Of a stretch of DNA of 64,000 nucleotides, positions 34,701 to 41,422 are shown piece after piece. Location: assembly GCF_013186535.1 (NCBI RefSeq), contig NZ_JABMCZ010000002.1:1860001-1924000 (forward strand), read 5' to 3'. Source of the DNA: Nocardia terpenica. GTDB taxonomy: Bacteria; Actinomycetota; Actinomycetes; Mycobacteriales; Mycobacteriaceae. The notes beneath the pieces were generated by a model that saw only the letters and a list, made by a program, of their open reading frames with translations, had not been told where the DNA came from and did no database searches. Made by a program: the position numbers and the translations under genes. Every line of letters starts with the position of its first letter. Within the stretch, counting starts at the first letter, position 1.

Positions 34701-36338
34701 CGGATCGAGCGGATGCATGAGACCGGTGAAAGCATTCATGCGGTTCATCGGGATTTGGCGGCCGGGACACAGGATGGACATCTGCGCGCGGAAACCCCGG
34801 AGGATGCGATCGAGCTGGGCCGAGAAGTGGTGCGGCAGAAGAAAGAAGCGTACGGCGAGATCGACGCCATGGAGCGGCGATCCCTCGACGCCGCACAACG
34901 TGCGGCCGCCGCGGGCGAGTTCAGCCCGGCCGAATTCGCCCGTCGTGAACAGCAAATACGTGCCGACACTCGAGCCATCCGTGAGATTGCGGACCGACTG
35001 TTCCGGCAGGGCATCGATCCACGCGTGGTCGCCCGGGTCCGTGAAATGTACGACGGCGACGCCGCCGGCACACTCACGCACCGAGTGGCAATCGCCGGGC
35101 CGCCGGATGTCATCCTCACCATCGAACCAGAATCGGCAGGCGGCGGGCCACAACACGACCATACAGCCGGACCAGATCACGAGCAGCAGAGCCGAACTCA
35201 CGAACTCGAGTCGACTCGCGTACGAGAGCTTGCCGAAAAGCGTGAGCACGAACTGGTGCAACAGCAGGAGCTGGCCCGGAAGCGGGAACGCGAGATCGAT
35301 GAACAGCGTACCCGTGACGCTGCCCATGAACGAGAACGTGAACAAGAACGCGAACACGAGCGGCAGCAAGCCCGTGAGCGCCAAGCCGCCCGTCAAGAGG
35401 AACTCGAGAGGACACGCGCCCTACGAAAGAAGTACGAGCGTGAACTTGCTAGAGCAACGGATGCCGCTGCGACCCGCTCACGAGAGCACGAGAAGACCGT
35501 GCATTCCACGAGTCGTGGACCCGAGCGGGCCGACGTCCGGGAGCCAGAACACGCTCCGGTCAACGAATTCGAACGCCCGCAAGTCCACGAACCTGAACAG
35601 TCGACGACCCGTGGACCCGAGCGTTCCCCCGCCACCGAGCTCGCGCACCTGCCGGTTCGTGAACCAGAGGGTGACAAGACACGCGGAGTAGATCGAGACG
35701 GGATCGGGACCCTGGAGCGCGACATAGCGCGGCTTGTCGAGCAGGAACGACAGTTGATGCAGAGGCACGAACACGAGGTTGCGCGCGAGCAGGAGCTCGA
35801 CCTCCTGCGTGAGCGCGAGCGTGAGCAGTTCATGGAGCGCGAGTCGGCCCGCGAACGGGAGTTGGCGCCGCTTCGGCAGTCGATACTGGAACGCGAGCTG
35901 GAGATCCTCCAGACGCGCAATGCGGCACGTCAATTCGGCGAGGAATTGCGGCAGATTCGCGAGCCTTCGAACGAAGTGCGAACGCCGGTACTCGAAATAG
36001 GACAGGAGCAGGTCCGTGAGCCGGAGCGCCTCCCGACACCGGAACCGGTCACCATCGAATGGCGTTCCGCCGAACGGCAACTCGGCCAGCTACTGAGCAT
36101 GGTGAAGCGCGCGGAAGCGCCCTCGCCGGCGATCAAGGTAGTCATTACGGCGACCGACGTCCGTGAAGCCATGGCGCGCGAACTCGACTGTCCCCAGGAG
36201 TATTGGCAGCATCTCGTCAACTCTCCGGAGTATCAGCAATGGTTGGCGCTCCAGCGCGAACAACAGGAGCAGGCACTCGCGAAGACCCGCGCCCAGGGAC
36301 TGGACGAGAAAGCCCGCGGAACCGTAAGGACCAGGTGA
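25749..36338 (+). CDS. giant CpnT-like polymorphic toxin frame: ART, papain-fold deamidase, RelA/SpoT-like domain, repeats, coiled coil
   Basis: One 3529-residue open frame from GTG 25749 (GGAGGGGG upstream). Residues 1-115: WXG100-like targeting domain; 110-310: hydrophobic/Gly region; 310-735: Pro/Thr/His linker. 737-1058: pertussis-toxin-like ADP-ribosyltransferase with R895 (LFRMDSR), S935-L-S937 and E1009-A-E1011. About 1324-1490: unknown domain. About 1550-1715: papain-fold deamidase (Tox-PL) with C1564, H1675 and D1692. 1724-1902: compositionally odd stretch lying over another gene. 2100-2240: RelA/SpoT-like domain. 2405-3120: five degenerate repeats. 3130-3450: charged coiled coil. 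The downstream half may be a separate toxin now joined by loss of a stop. Confidence 0.85.
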   Translation: MTLWFPHLPGVGGWLEDFLIGHWPEGDEDAMRRAAGHWSNMATALRELQRPADQAMEAALSSIEGRTHDAMSSYWQEVAGGDGSELQRFIDTCDNFAKQLEHGATDIEYAKLSIYISVASMLAMAFIPVVGEAVDAAAAAAVKLFVRKTVQELIDKLALKGASFLAERVGLGVAEKLGTNAASSLVVNVGKQAVIGAGLGAGTDVAAQGIQVAEGHRDGIDGNSVWQSAASGAVAGAVAGPVSQGIEAAGSKVTGGLADKLGIEHEPGKLASYLTSGASAIPGNLAGNAAASVSSAALTGGPVDFGSIHDGAGGGFIAKPHQAPHPETSSHTDTAPAADTGGTHSHDAPASAHTEQPPTTSTTATRADTAVPADAPRPEVSTAPAAAAAPAVDGTRAATSTAGTGHTDSVAPSPNSTGGGHVTDNPANSHAAPAGGPAAVDHASAGQAPLAHTPDRTAVQAPESVPPKGTGPATDRPMPALAGDRPAPPSTTRPLADIPQRPDLAARPDTQAPPSDRTVAPQRATDIPRPSRADVPDSATPSPRDTSGPPHRLDSVPHAPTDRGPVSPRSPEIPRTPTGAEVPDRHPAPGARDTNTTPHAPEATASLSTDRPSGGTDSRTQAPGPIIAGVPVASPHGLAARSPHETAGPPDSPRGRSDASQPNQKRPERDNGSPRKGQEQPRPRPDDHEPEHHRPHESTAERELPADSADHAVDRTRENAPSGSDPHSAAPGLERLSVPHEPGAEPLELSYGDQKIIGEYAAKRGVSFDDVVRGIQDGSLVLGRHYVFERPTLLETPEQLDPRYLTEVVAHKIDNPRNPRRYANMEPDAFEAGCPDSELPAHLSRSMSGDALASAVTPTDLTKMVVNYDGDGLSPVWRDHSAADAFLDARNALFRMDSRGPEIFGPGFAPRDPSNLSISAHVGDTGRGHADGFVSLSKSPERTIARERNIAADDLDRLAAEGKLERLPDGTFRQIRYMHELYHAHGIDVDATFHDATAHRRYNEGTHYEAEVLAPGGISGDTIYRIWPREIIVDAHGNPVSVTVGEPIYNPRFAHLDNPRFTATHDVPAQAHSRSADEHVQHRQGPPDRVDNDRPATEHAPAPRPDNPPQHTESVHPDNRPQVRESLQAPESHPYQPWLYRAPESEPPRPQEEPGPSHTAPESAPPHAPTHESATPRHAQPRPAPAPMQQHRDPVSDHPRAEPYSPTQHTSEATSPQANRLAPQQPITPVWHQPRPNVTPAPHESVPPHQPVQSHQRQAVPPREQPPAPPPHERPHTPAPSPEHRPEPGPSRPRRGDSVGGLHDPRHGRPHPADPRHAVRSPEMQQAIDARQLRESYRQQMPENGHVTEVAHGRGRNARPAYDVRRYPNAHGGPITVIRIRTHVAVDRHIPPHEVQRLWENTQLATDLAFNHGQRLLSGDRVLIDLVHTPDPNTAHLHINVSDDLRNPANWHPNTQPDLAAERLRHQLGLESGHGPGLNPAEIRQLSNDITHANTGAGIENPSELRKFGKNELQGVERAEYQAAVEDSLRDGDRFLVGADPRSNDYGQLINDGGIGVQGRSNNCLDCALSALASFLGRPQVSAPRWPDRLPDRTIDTHSGEASGLDRAARWIGDGLHQDTSGRPIPEQFARLHELISNMGPGSSALVVNEWHAHDPRTGQPLFNADGTPRTAGSHATVIVYPHDATGPVWWDPQAGTTSDHPPAQLAHGSTGLWYTPIPADEGGAHGGIPHQGASGAVPGPNLQPRPPVPPLPVRDRLAGPADPHPGADHSGTGGRSDEPGDRLGDRSSHRVPELELDNDRGRPPRGETDRTPPDGAAGVSAPGAAEHPAHAGGLGDDRLRRPDPIPDRTAGGEHRVSPDHQQEHSHVPADSTHGGERGLLGGDAQQPGRDLAGRGDLGGVEAVSDHSDHNQSVVAHSAEPPAPGASGRGDAERYLNESRVTDALRRADERGVVTEAGGPIGEAVRSQLPEHPGLVQLMRDNPYLEHSLLEQPKALHSLLERPDSIPILSEAAHSVAERGPESILADPVHVEPTPLTTEQRMISQAVHDAVSDVDIMDQRQPGWDQTRRNDLVYGREFLDRQYAAWPGTQEALNNIARDIAGEANGEQEGRPIPKDRERAWAKILRKYKGDASRLTDLVGAKIEFDRVEDVYRALELIANDPRIDIVSFDDRFATPLPSGYRDLQLNIRMSNGHIAELRLHLSHIDDVAYYEHALYQVRRDFETLADRDHRAMGPEERALRIELQRRFSEIYWDATKKGLPDEFPPDTERGPDDSGPEPDGPVPRSGPNGPTPKPTPDSGGAAHDIPVEADNQHSTARDIELDVPENSSGVRDRAEIGRQVNKALDESVARQIRHLEEEADVKRFLPGAAGRAVRNHLNSEIARLETGKRSLQEFVTQIVTDPRFDPAIADAWYRDGMKLAVRIPDEDGLPTTMMFIDRGPTEDPLLVPLRSLEHAVAVVAREARNDMDPAKLHAELGFMTGRPDEAQGHIAADDPEHALELGVRIVEDSSRVEEVRGQLFADLARSTARHLDAVPERVRDRFSEQGIKPRRNELREYEQKLADDIRDDATQLRNTIAQLTEPGLAPRIYDAWRQAESGVTIQLKSDDHRGNYNERLPRVRLLDMGSGHEPLLVPVDAREHRLAHIGQQLSAGRHPSIILDSLSEPNREVVTLTAEDREQAMALGRKALLDKQIAEELDSAAAAGVLPPEVDAIRRHLGSELNRAADRWLDPGRSTPGTLAARINEREVQSAILHLRSRINESVRIGIDPEMYVAWGRDAPAVGFRIERADVTEQVTVLDLGSERGKRLVPTHSEERELALIDRELRDGTYPPDIVRKLEALSEHSHDETVTDYDAALEEGEPLLPQMAAIRRQVQSSLERSVSETAQFEWKGNFEPTEEQLHAARLDHARSVEAIAQDLRGRVRDHTRAGIDPETYTAWREAHDSVTVTVGHGDHTEHLTMLDLGPDKEPRLVRSRSPEWELYRIERMHETGESIHAVHRDLAAGTQDGHLRAETPEDAIELGREVVRQKKEAYGEIDAMERRSLDAAQRAAAAGEFSPAEFARREQQIRADTRAIREIADRLFRQGIDPRVVARVREMYDGDAAGTLTHRVAIAGPPDVILTIEPESAGGGPQHDHTAGPDHEQQSRTHELESTRVRELAEKREHELVQQQELARKREREIDEQRTRDAAHEREREQEREHERQQARERQAARQEELERTRALRKKYERELARATDAAATRSREHEKTVHSTSRGPERADVREPEHAPVNEFERPQVHEPEQSTTRGPERSPATELAHLPVREPEGDKTRGVDRDGIGTLERDIARLVEQERQLMQRHEHEVAREQELDLLREREREQFMERESARERELAPLRQSILERELEILQTRNAARQFGEELRQIREPSNEVRTPVLEIGQEQVREPERLPTPEPVTIEWRSAERQLGQLLSMVKRAEAPSPAIKVVITATDVREAMARELDCPQEYWQHLVNSPEYQQWLALQREQQEQALAKTRAQGLDEKARGTVRTR
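30925..31452 (+). CDS. probable immunity protein in the +1 frame inside the toxin ORF (YrhB/Imm35-like)
   Basis: 175 residues from ATG 30925, with GAAGGAGG 6 bp upstream. Its codons are almost all G/C at the third position while the overlapping toxin frame gives a Pro/Gly/Asp/His/Arg jumble, so this is the coding frame here. MAEYRTREQVEQYLARIFNP, then GWLVQPILTPEQ and VIDSETGVVTEYPSW, resembles YrhB/Imm35-type immunity proteins, which accompany papain-fold toxins. It starts about 20 codons after the end of the deamidase domain, exactly where its immunity gene is expected. Family assignment moderate; coding status strong. Confidence 0.8.
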   Translation: MAEYRTREQVEQYLARIFNPDRRFHLYPFETGWLVQPILTPEQTTAGQAVGLTNLVIDSETGVVTEYPSWSSTMIADDHREAKQTGRPPTGRQVYPPQARLSIQRTREDSETIDYDVRIRSQTEPPGENTEYRLTINKSTLTYQPTAHMAANVVSWAEMHSSQDGTWPDEGTWEE

Positions 36339-37294
36339 CCGACATGGCTATCATTCTCGACACCGACATCGGCGGCGAACCCGACGATGCCCTCGCTTTG
36401 GCGATGGCCGCCGGGCTTCCCGACTTAGCCCTGGTCATCACCAGCGACGAACACCAGGGCCACCGAGCCGAATTCGCACGCCACCTACTCGACTTGCTCC
36501 TGCGCTCGGACGTGCCGGTCGTGGCCGGACGCGAACTCGGCCGTCGCGGCAATTGGGCCGCGGACGGAATCGTTCCCCGCGGCGTACCTGCACAGCCGAC
36601 AGACGTCATCGCCGCGGTCGAGGCCCTACTCGGCAAGACGTCGGACCCCGTCAAATGGGTCGGCACCGGCCCCATGTCCAACCTTGCCGACATCATCACC
36701 GCGATCCCGGCGGCCAGGCAATTCACCGTGACTCAGGTGGGAGGATCGCACGCCTGGTTCACCGACCGTGCTGAACCGACCATCGGAGCGGATCTACCCG
36801 CGGCACACACCGTGCTCTCCTCCGGAATACGACCGCGGCTACTCCCCGCCGAAATCGCCCTCGACCTCTACAACGCCATCGACCGCGACACGGTTGAATA
36901 CGACATCATGGCCCGAAGCGCAGACCCGGCCTGCAGTATGCTACTCAGGCACATGGATGCCTGGCTCGACCACCACCGCCGCAGCATCAACCAGTCGGCA
37001 CTTCTCGCCCTTGCGCTGGCCCTCGACTCGCCCTTCCTCGCCACTACATCGACCCACATCGCCCTCGACCCTGTAGGCCGCGTTCGCCCTGGTGAATGCG
37101 CCGTTTTCATGACCGACCACTGCGACCGCCGAGCCTACAAAGACTGGGTAATCCCCCTGCTCGCCGACATCGGAATCCAGCATCGCAGGACATTTCATCC
37201 GCAACCGCCGCCGATCCGGGCTCGGACTACTCTCGAAGTCCTCGGCGACTACCGAAGCGAGCTCGGCACTCCCGGAGGTGGAGCGGATCTCTGA
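36335..37294 (+). CDS. inosine-uridine nucleoside hydrolase-like protein coupled to the toxin
   Basis: 319 residues. GTG 36335 overlaps the toxin stop (GTGA) and has AAGGA just upstream; an ATG at 36344 is the alternative. IILDTDIGGEPDDALALAMA is the calcium-binding DTDxGxDD motif of nucleoside hydrolases, and VKWVGTGPMSNLADII plus FTVTQVGGSHAW match the family core. It should cleave N-glycosidic bonds of nucleosides. There is no signal peptide, so it is cytoplasmic unless carried with the toxin. Whether it is metabolic, protective or toxic is not shown. Confidence 0.85.
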   Translation: MTDMAIILDTDIGGEPDDALALAMAAGLPDLALVITSDEHQGHRAEFARHLLDLLLRSDVPVVAGRELGRRGNWAADGIVPRGVPAQPTDVIAAVEALLGKTSDPVKWVGTGPMSNLADIITAIPAARQFTVTQVGGSHAWFTDRAEPTIGADLPAAHTVLSSGIRPRLLPAEIALDLYNAIDRDTVEYDIMARSADPACSMLLRHMDAWLDHHRRSINQSALLALALALDSPFLATTSTHIALDPVGRVRPGECAVFMTDHCDRRAYKDWVIPLLADIGIQHRRTFHPQPPPIRARTTLEVLGDYRSELGTPGGGADL

Positions 37295-37357
37295 TCGCTG
37301 GGCAATACGATAGCGTTAACTAATGGACCGTGCAGGGTACTCGGAAGAGGGCGTTTG

Positions 37358-37810
37358 ATGTCGTGGCTCAGGGAATCGCCATCCTATTTTCGATTCTATA
37401 ATAGTACCATTCGCCTCGAAGAAGCCCCGGACGGGCGGGTGGTAGGTCGGAAGTTGAATATAGATACCGGCTTTTTCGAGCCCGCCTCCTCGGAAGATGT
37501 GCACAGCGTACTTAGCGCTCGGGCAGATTCCGATTTCTCGATACTCTCCGAAGAAGAGTTCGTAAAGGAAACGGAAGATGCGCGCCGTCTCTATCTTCGC
37601 GGCGAAGGCTCTGTGTTCGATATATATCGGCGGATCGGCGAGATATTCGACGGAGCCAGAAAGCAGGGTCGGCGAATCGAATCCGCCGAGAAGGAGGAGA
37701 TCTCATCCCTGCGTCGTCGCTCGTTCCAATTGTGGGAGGAGGAATCCGCGCGGCTGACCGCTGGCGAGTCGCCTACCTTCCGGCGACATGGTAGCAATAG
37801 CCGAAAATAA
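37358..37810 (+). CDS. hypothetical protein, possibly an orphan immunity protein
   Basis: 150 residues from ATG 37358. The region is noticeably more AT-rich than its surroundings, and the protein is acidic and helical (SILSEEEFVKETEDARRLYL, EKEEISSLRRRSFQLWEEES). I recognise no family. Position after a giant toxin and unusual base composition are typical of immunity genes acquired by transfer, but this is inference only. Confidence 0.55.
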   Translation: MSWLRESPSYFRFYNSTIRLEEAPDGRVVGRKLNIDTGFFEPASSEDVHSVLSARADSDFSILSEEEFVKETEDARRLYLRGEGSVFDIYRRIGEIFDGARKQGRRIESAEKEEISSLRRRSFQLWEEESARLTAGESPTFRRHGSNSRK

Positions 37811-38216
37811 TCTGGTCGATAGAATAATTTTTTACGATCCGGCCGGAGGGTTTTTCGCGTTCTTTTCATTCATTCTTGCCGTCCTCCGATGCGTCGGGAT
37901 ACCGGTCCGGTGCTGCGTAGCGCAGGGGATTTCTATCCGAATGGAGCGGCGACCGACATGCTGCTGTCAATGTCCCCACGCACTGGATCCTTCATCATTG
38001 TTCGATGCCGTCCGCAGGGAGGTCGAGTGCGGGGACGAGGGGATACGATATAGTTATATTGACGGCGAAGGCGTCGGCTAATCCCTGATTCTCGATAAAC
38101 ATCCGAAAGTATCTCGCTCGAATCCGGTTCTGAAAGCATACTTTTCGGGCGGTGTGAGAGCAATCGCCACGATCTATGCTGATACAGGAGCAGCCCCCGA
38201 GTATTTGACGGTATAG
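37811..38216 (+). pseudogene. decayed small gene(s)
   Basis: Pieces of protein-like sequence lie in two frames. One reads SAGDFYPNGAATDMLLSM, then PRTGSFIIVRCRPQGG (37889-38053). The other reads GDEGIRYSYIDGEGVG, a stop at 38079, then LILDKHPKVSRSNPVLKAYF and YADTGAAPEYLTV to 38216. A stop and frame changes interrupt what was probably one gene. Low GC like its neighbour. Family unknown. Confidence 0.4.
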
Positions 38217-38257
38217 TAACCGGCATTATGGCAGTCATTTAGGAATATCTCAACGCC

Positions 38258-38612
38258 ATGATAAAGTGGATCAATGCCGACTTCGGCCCGGTCAGCTGGG
38301 ATGATAACGATGTCACCGGCGTCAATATCATGCAAAGCAGCCCGTTCGCCCTTCTCGGAAAGCTGCGCAAAGTACCCGAGGCGCTGGTGGTGATCCGGGA
38401 CTGGCAGGCCGAGCACCTGCCGCCGCACGGTCGTCGTCCGCACTGCATCGGATTCAGACGCCCTGAATGGGTTGCGGTGACGAGGGTTGAGCACCATCGA
38501 TCTTCGCGACCACGCGTATATGTGCGGTGTTTCGGACGCCGCAGTGCAATCGTATCGGTGGAACGCCAATATGTGGCCGAGGCTCTTCGGCACGACCCGG
38601 CTGCGTAAGTAG
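38258..38612 (+). pseudogene. mosaic of small-gene fragments
   Basis: From ATG 38258 the first 60 codons look coding (MIKWINADFGPVSWDDNDVT...VVIRDWQAEHLPPHG). After about 38440 coding character moves to another frame: 38487-38612 reads STIDLRDHAYMCGVSDAAVQ, then SYRWNANMWPRLFG and a natural-looking end. Either one frameshifted gene or two joined remnants. Family unknown. Confidence 0.4.
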
Positions 38613-38635
38613 GGCATCTCCGGCACAGTGGGGCT

Positions 38636-39778
38636 ATGGACATGTTGCGTGACTATGCCCTGCTCGCTCTGCGGGTCGATCGGCTGGTGGCCGAACAGCC
38701 CACGGGGAGTTGGATTCTCGACTATCGGGGGCCTGAGGAATGGCGGGCTCGGGTGCGGGGCGAGGCGTTGGCGGATCCGGTGGATCTGGTTCGGGCTGCG
38801 GAGGAGCTGGAGGCGGCTGCGGGCGGCGATCCTGCTCTGGCGGAACAGGTACGGGCGCTGCACACCATTTCCAGACGATTGGCCGGGGAGCAGTTGTCGC
38901 TGCCTGAGCAGGTGCGGGGCATGCTGGGAATCGATGTCGAATGGGTTCCCGATGAGGTGTTCGGCGAGGCTTACCGGCTGCTGGATGAGGGCTTGCCGGA
39001 TACGAAAGGTACGCTCGCGCAACGGTTACACGCTTGGCGGGCCGTGCACAGCCTGCCGCCGGGCCGGGCCGGGCGGCTGTCCGAACTGATTCGGCAGGCT
39101 CTGACGGAGGTACGGCGGCGGGCCGACGCGCTACTGCCGTTGCCCGACACTATCGATGTTACAGTGGAATTCGCGCCCGGGCCGTTCCGTGGGCTGCACC
39201 GGGGCGGAACCGAGGGGACCGTGTTCGTCGATCCCAACCTGTCGTTCAACCTTGCCGATCTGTTCTATGTTGTTGCCCACGAATCGATTCCGGGACACAT
39301 CTGCGAGTTCATGATGAAGGAGACACATCAGGGGCACCGGCCCGACATCCAGGTGCGATTCATGCCGTCACCGGCGTACGTGGTATCCGAAGGGATCGGA
39401 CTGCATGCCCCGCAGGTACTGTTTCCCGACGACGAGGCCCAGCACTGGCTGCTCCACAATGTGGAAGAACTCCAACCCGATTCGAGCAACTACGCGAAGA
39501 TCCAGCACGCCCGCAATATCCTCTGGGGCGCCTACTGCAACGCGGCATTCCTGCTCGCCGACGCGACACCATGGCCGCAGGTCCGCGAATACCTGGCCGA
39601 TACCGCACTGGCCGCCGATGACGAATTGACCGTCATGAAAGGCTTTCTCGGAACCCCGTTCACCGAGTCCTACATTTTCACCTACTACCACGGCTGGCGC
39701 CTGCTGCAACCACACCTGACAGATCCGGCCTTCCTGCGGCGAGCACTCACCGAACAGCTCGCGGTCTCGTCACTGTAA
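38636..39778 (+). CDS. DUF885-type metallopeptidase-like protein
   Basis: 380 residues. The zinc signature is FYVVAHESIPGHICEFM (HEsxPGH), followed by SEGIGLHAPQVLF and a C-terminal YIFTYYHGWRLL. DUF885 proteins are cytoplasmic metallocarboxypeptidase-like enzymes of about 550 residues, so this is a shorter version lacking part of the N-terminal half. It is transcribed alone, with normal high-GC codon use, and marks the return to ordinary chromosome after the toxin locus. Confidence 0.8.
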   Translation: MDMLRDYALLALRVDRLVAEQPTGSWILDYRGPEEWRARVRGEALADPVDLVRAAEELEAAAGGDPALAEQVRALHTISRRLAGEQLSLPEQVRGMLGIDVEWVPDEVFGEAYRLLDEGLPDTKGTLAQRLHAWRAVHSLPPGRAGRLSELIRQALTEVRRRADALLPLPDTIDVTVEFAPGPFRGLHRGGTEGTVFVDPNLSFNLADLFYVVAHESIPGHICEFMMKETHQGHRPDIQVRFMPSPAYVVSEGIGLHAPQVLFPDDEAQHWLLHNVEELQPDSSNYAKIQHARNILWGAYCNAAFLLADATPWPQVREYLADTALAADDELTVMKGFLGTPFTESYIFTYYHGWRLLQPHLTDPAFLRRALTEQLAVSSL

Positions 39779-39892
39779 CCAGCCGAGGCGACCGCCCTCA
39801 CGCCGTGTCGACGAGTGTTCGGGTCAGGCCGGATCAGACGATCGCCTGCTCGGTTGATGGATCGCCGTCGCCCTCTCGTAGGGTAACCTGTT

Positions 39893-40237
39893 GTGGCGGA
39901 GCCGGATTGGTATTGCGATGAGGTCATTCCCAGGGTGATCGATGTCGATGTTGTGGCCGAGACCGATCATGTGCTTGCCTTCCGTCCGCCGATTCGTGGG
40001 TTCGGCACCGATCACGTGATCGTGGTTCCGAAGCGTCATGTCAGGTCGCTGCTGGAGCTGGATCCTGAACTCGGGGCGCACCTGCTCGCGGTCGTGCAGG
40101 ATGTGGTGCAGGGCGTTGTCGACGAGCACGGCGGTTGCCAGGTTCTGACCACGCTCGGCAGTGAACAGCACAACCGACATCTTCACCTGCATGTTGCGGT
40201 CGGTGACGGTGTCGCGCGGTTCGTTTCTCCTCGGTGA
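39893..40237 (+). CDS. HIT family nucleotide-binding protein
   Basis: 114 residues from GTG 39893. GFGTDHVIVVPKRHVRSL and the histidine triad NRHLHLHVAVG (HxHxH) define the HIT superfamily (HINT-like nucleoside phosphoramidate or dinucleotide hydrolases). Cytoplasmic housekeeping hydrolase. Convergent with the next gene on the other strand. Confidence 0.88.
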   Translation: MAEPDWYCDEVIPRVIDVDVVAETDHVLAFRPPIRGFGTDHVIVVPKRHVRSLLELDPELGAHLLAVVQDVVQGVVDEHGGCQVLTTLGSEQHNRHLHLHVAVGDGVARFVSPR

Positions 40238-40284
40238 CAACAGCTGTCCTTCGCAGCCCCGGATCAGCACACCATCAGTATGGT

Positions 40285-40809
40285 CTACGTTCCGGAGCGA
40301 TGCGGGTATCGCACCATCAGCACGGCCTCGACCGGTCCGTCTACCGCCTCGTATACGTGCGGGACGTCGGCGGCGCAGTGGCCGTGTTCGCCGGGGCCGA
40401 TGAGGTGGGGTGCGGTGTGGGTGCCGAAGCGGGCTGTGCCGGTGAGTACGAGTAGGTGCTCGGTGGTGCCGGGGGTGTGCGGTGCGGAGTGTTGGCGGGT
40501 GGTCTCGCGGATGCGGATGCGGTAGGTCTCGGTGGTTGCGGCGGAGTCGTCGAATCGATCCAGCAGTACCGCGTCCACCGCCTGGCCGGATACCGTGGGC
40601 GGGGTGGTGTCGAGCACGGTGCTCAACGGCACGCCGAGCGCGGTGGTCAGCGCGTAGAGGGTCTCCAATGTGGGGTTGCGGCGGCCTGTTTCGAGTTCCG
40701 ACAGGGTGCCCTTGCCGACGGCCGACAGGCGCGCCAGTTCCGACAGCGATACCCCTCGGCTCTCACGCAGCGCGCGCAGCCGCGCCCCGACCTGGGCTGC
40801 CAGCTCCAT
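40285..40809 (-). CDS. XRE-family regulator with C-terminal cupin domain
   Basis: 174 residues from ATG 40809. N-terminal helix-turn-helix ALRESRGVSLSELARLSAVG, then KGTLSELETGRRNPTLETLY, is the XRE/Cro type; the C-terminal half (HSAPHTPGTTEHLLVLTGTA, IGPGEHGHCAADVPHVYEA) is a cupin sensor. It is divergent from a YbaK-type gene with a palindrome between them, so it probably controls that gene and itself. Earlier in-frame starts look non-coding. Confidence 0.88.
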   Translation of the reverse strand: MELAAQVGARLRALRESRGVSLSELARLSAVGKGTLSELETGRRNPTLETLYALTTALGVPLSTVLDTTPPTVSGQAVDAVLLDRFDDSAATTETYRIRIRETTRQHSAPHTPGTTEHLLVLTGTARFGTHTAPHLIGPGEHGHCAADVPHVYEAVDGPVEAVLMVRYPHRSGT

Positions 40810-40858
40810 GATGCTCCATTTCCGTTGCCGCACTTCGAGTTGTCGCCTAGTGTTCCAC

Positions 40859-40876
40859 ATACGGAACGTTTCGTAT
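40859..40876. promoter_or_regulatory. palindromic operator between the regulator and ybaK-like gene
   Basis: ATACGGAACGTTTCGTAT is an 18-bp palindrome with a single mismatched base pair. It lies between the divergent starts and suits dimeric XRE binding. Confidence 0.55.
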
Positions 40877-40894
40877 ACAGAACAGGAGTGAGAG

Positions 40895-41380
40895 ATGACG
40901 GTGGACGAGCAGCTGCCCGCGCGCAGCCGAGAGGTCGCGCGGGCGCTGGCGGCGGCCGGGGTGACGGGCCGGGTGCGGCAGCTGTCGGAGTCGGCGCGGA
41001 CGGCGGCGGAGGCGGCGGCCGCGCTGGGCTGCGAGGTGGGCGCGATCGCCAACAGCCTCGTGTTCGTCGCCGACGAGGCGCCGCTGCTGGTGCTGACCAG
41101 CGGTCGGCACCGGGTCGATACGCGAATGGTGGCGCAGCGCTGCGGTTTTCGCGAAGTGCGCCGCGCGTCGGCTGCGGAGGTGCGGGCGGCGACGGGGCAG
41201 GCGATCGGCGGGGTGGCGCCGGTCGGGCACCCACACCCGCTGCCGACGGTGGTGGATGCGGCGCTGACGGAGTACCCGGAGATCTGGGCGGCGGCGGGGA
41301 CACCGCACACGGTGTTCGCGACGACGGCGGCGGAATTGGTACGGCTGACCGGAGGTCGGGTCCTGATGGTGGCGGGGTGA
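40895..41380 (+). CDS. YbaK/EbsC-type aminoacyl-tRNA deacylase
   Basis: 161 residues. LGCEVGAIANSLVFVADEAP, HRVDTRMVAQRCGF and TGQAIGGVAPVGHPHPLPTV are the YbaK/ProX signatures; the GxGGVxPxGH loop holds the catalytic glycines. These proteins free tRNA from wrongly attached amino acids. AGGAGTGAGAG lies before ATG 40895. Probably regulated by the divergent XRE-cupin protein. Confidence 0.9.
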   Translation: MTVDEQLPARSREVARALAAAGVTGRVRQLSESARTAAEAAAALGCEVGAIANSLVFVADEAPLLVLTSGRHRVDTRMVAQRCGFREVRRASAAEVRAATGQAIGGVAPVGHPHPLPTVVDAALTEYPEIWAAAGTPHTVFATTAAELVRLTGGRVLMVAG

Positions 41381-41422
41381 GCTGCCCCGATCTCGAATCC
41401 ATCGCGTCCGCGCTCGACGAGC

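Noticed and set aside
38174..39022. 282-residue minus-strand ORF opposite the DUF885 gene
   Set aside because: Antisense shadow of a well-supported plus-strand peptidase and of the fragment region; composition not protein-like.
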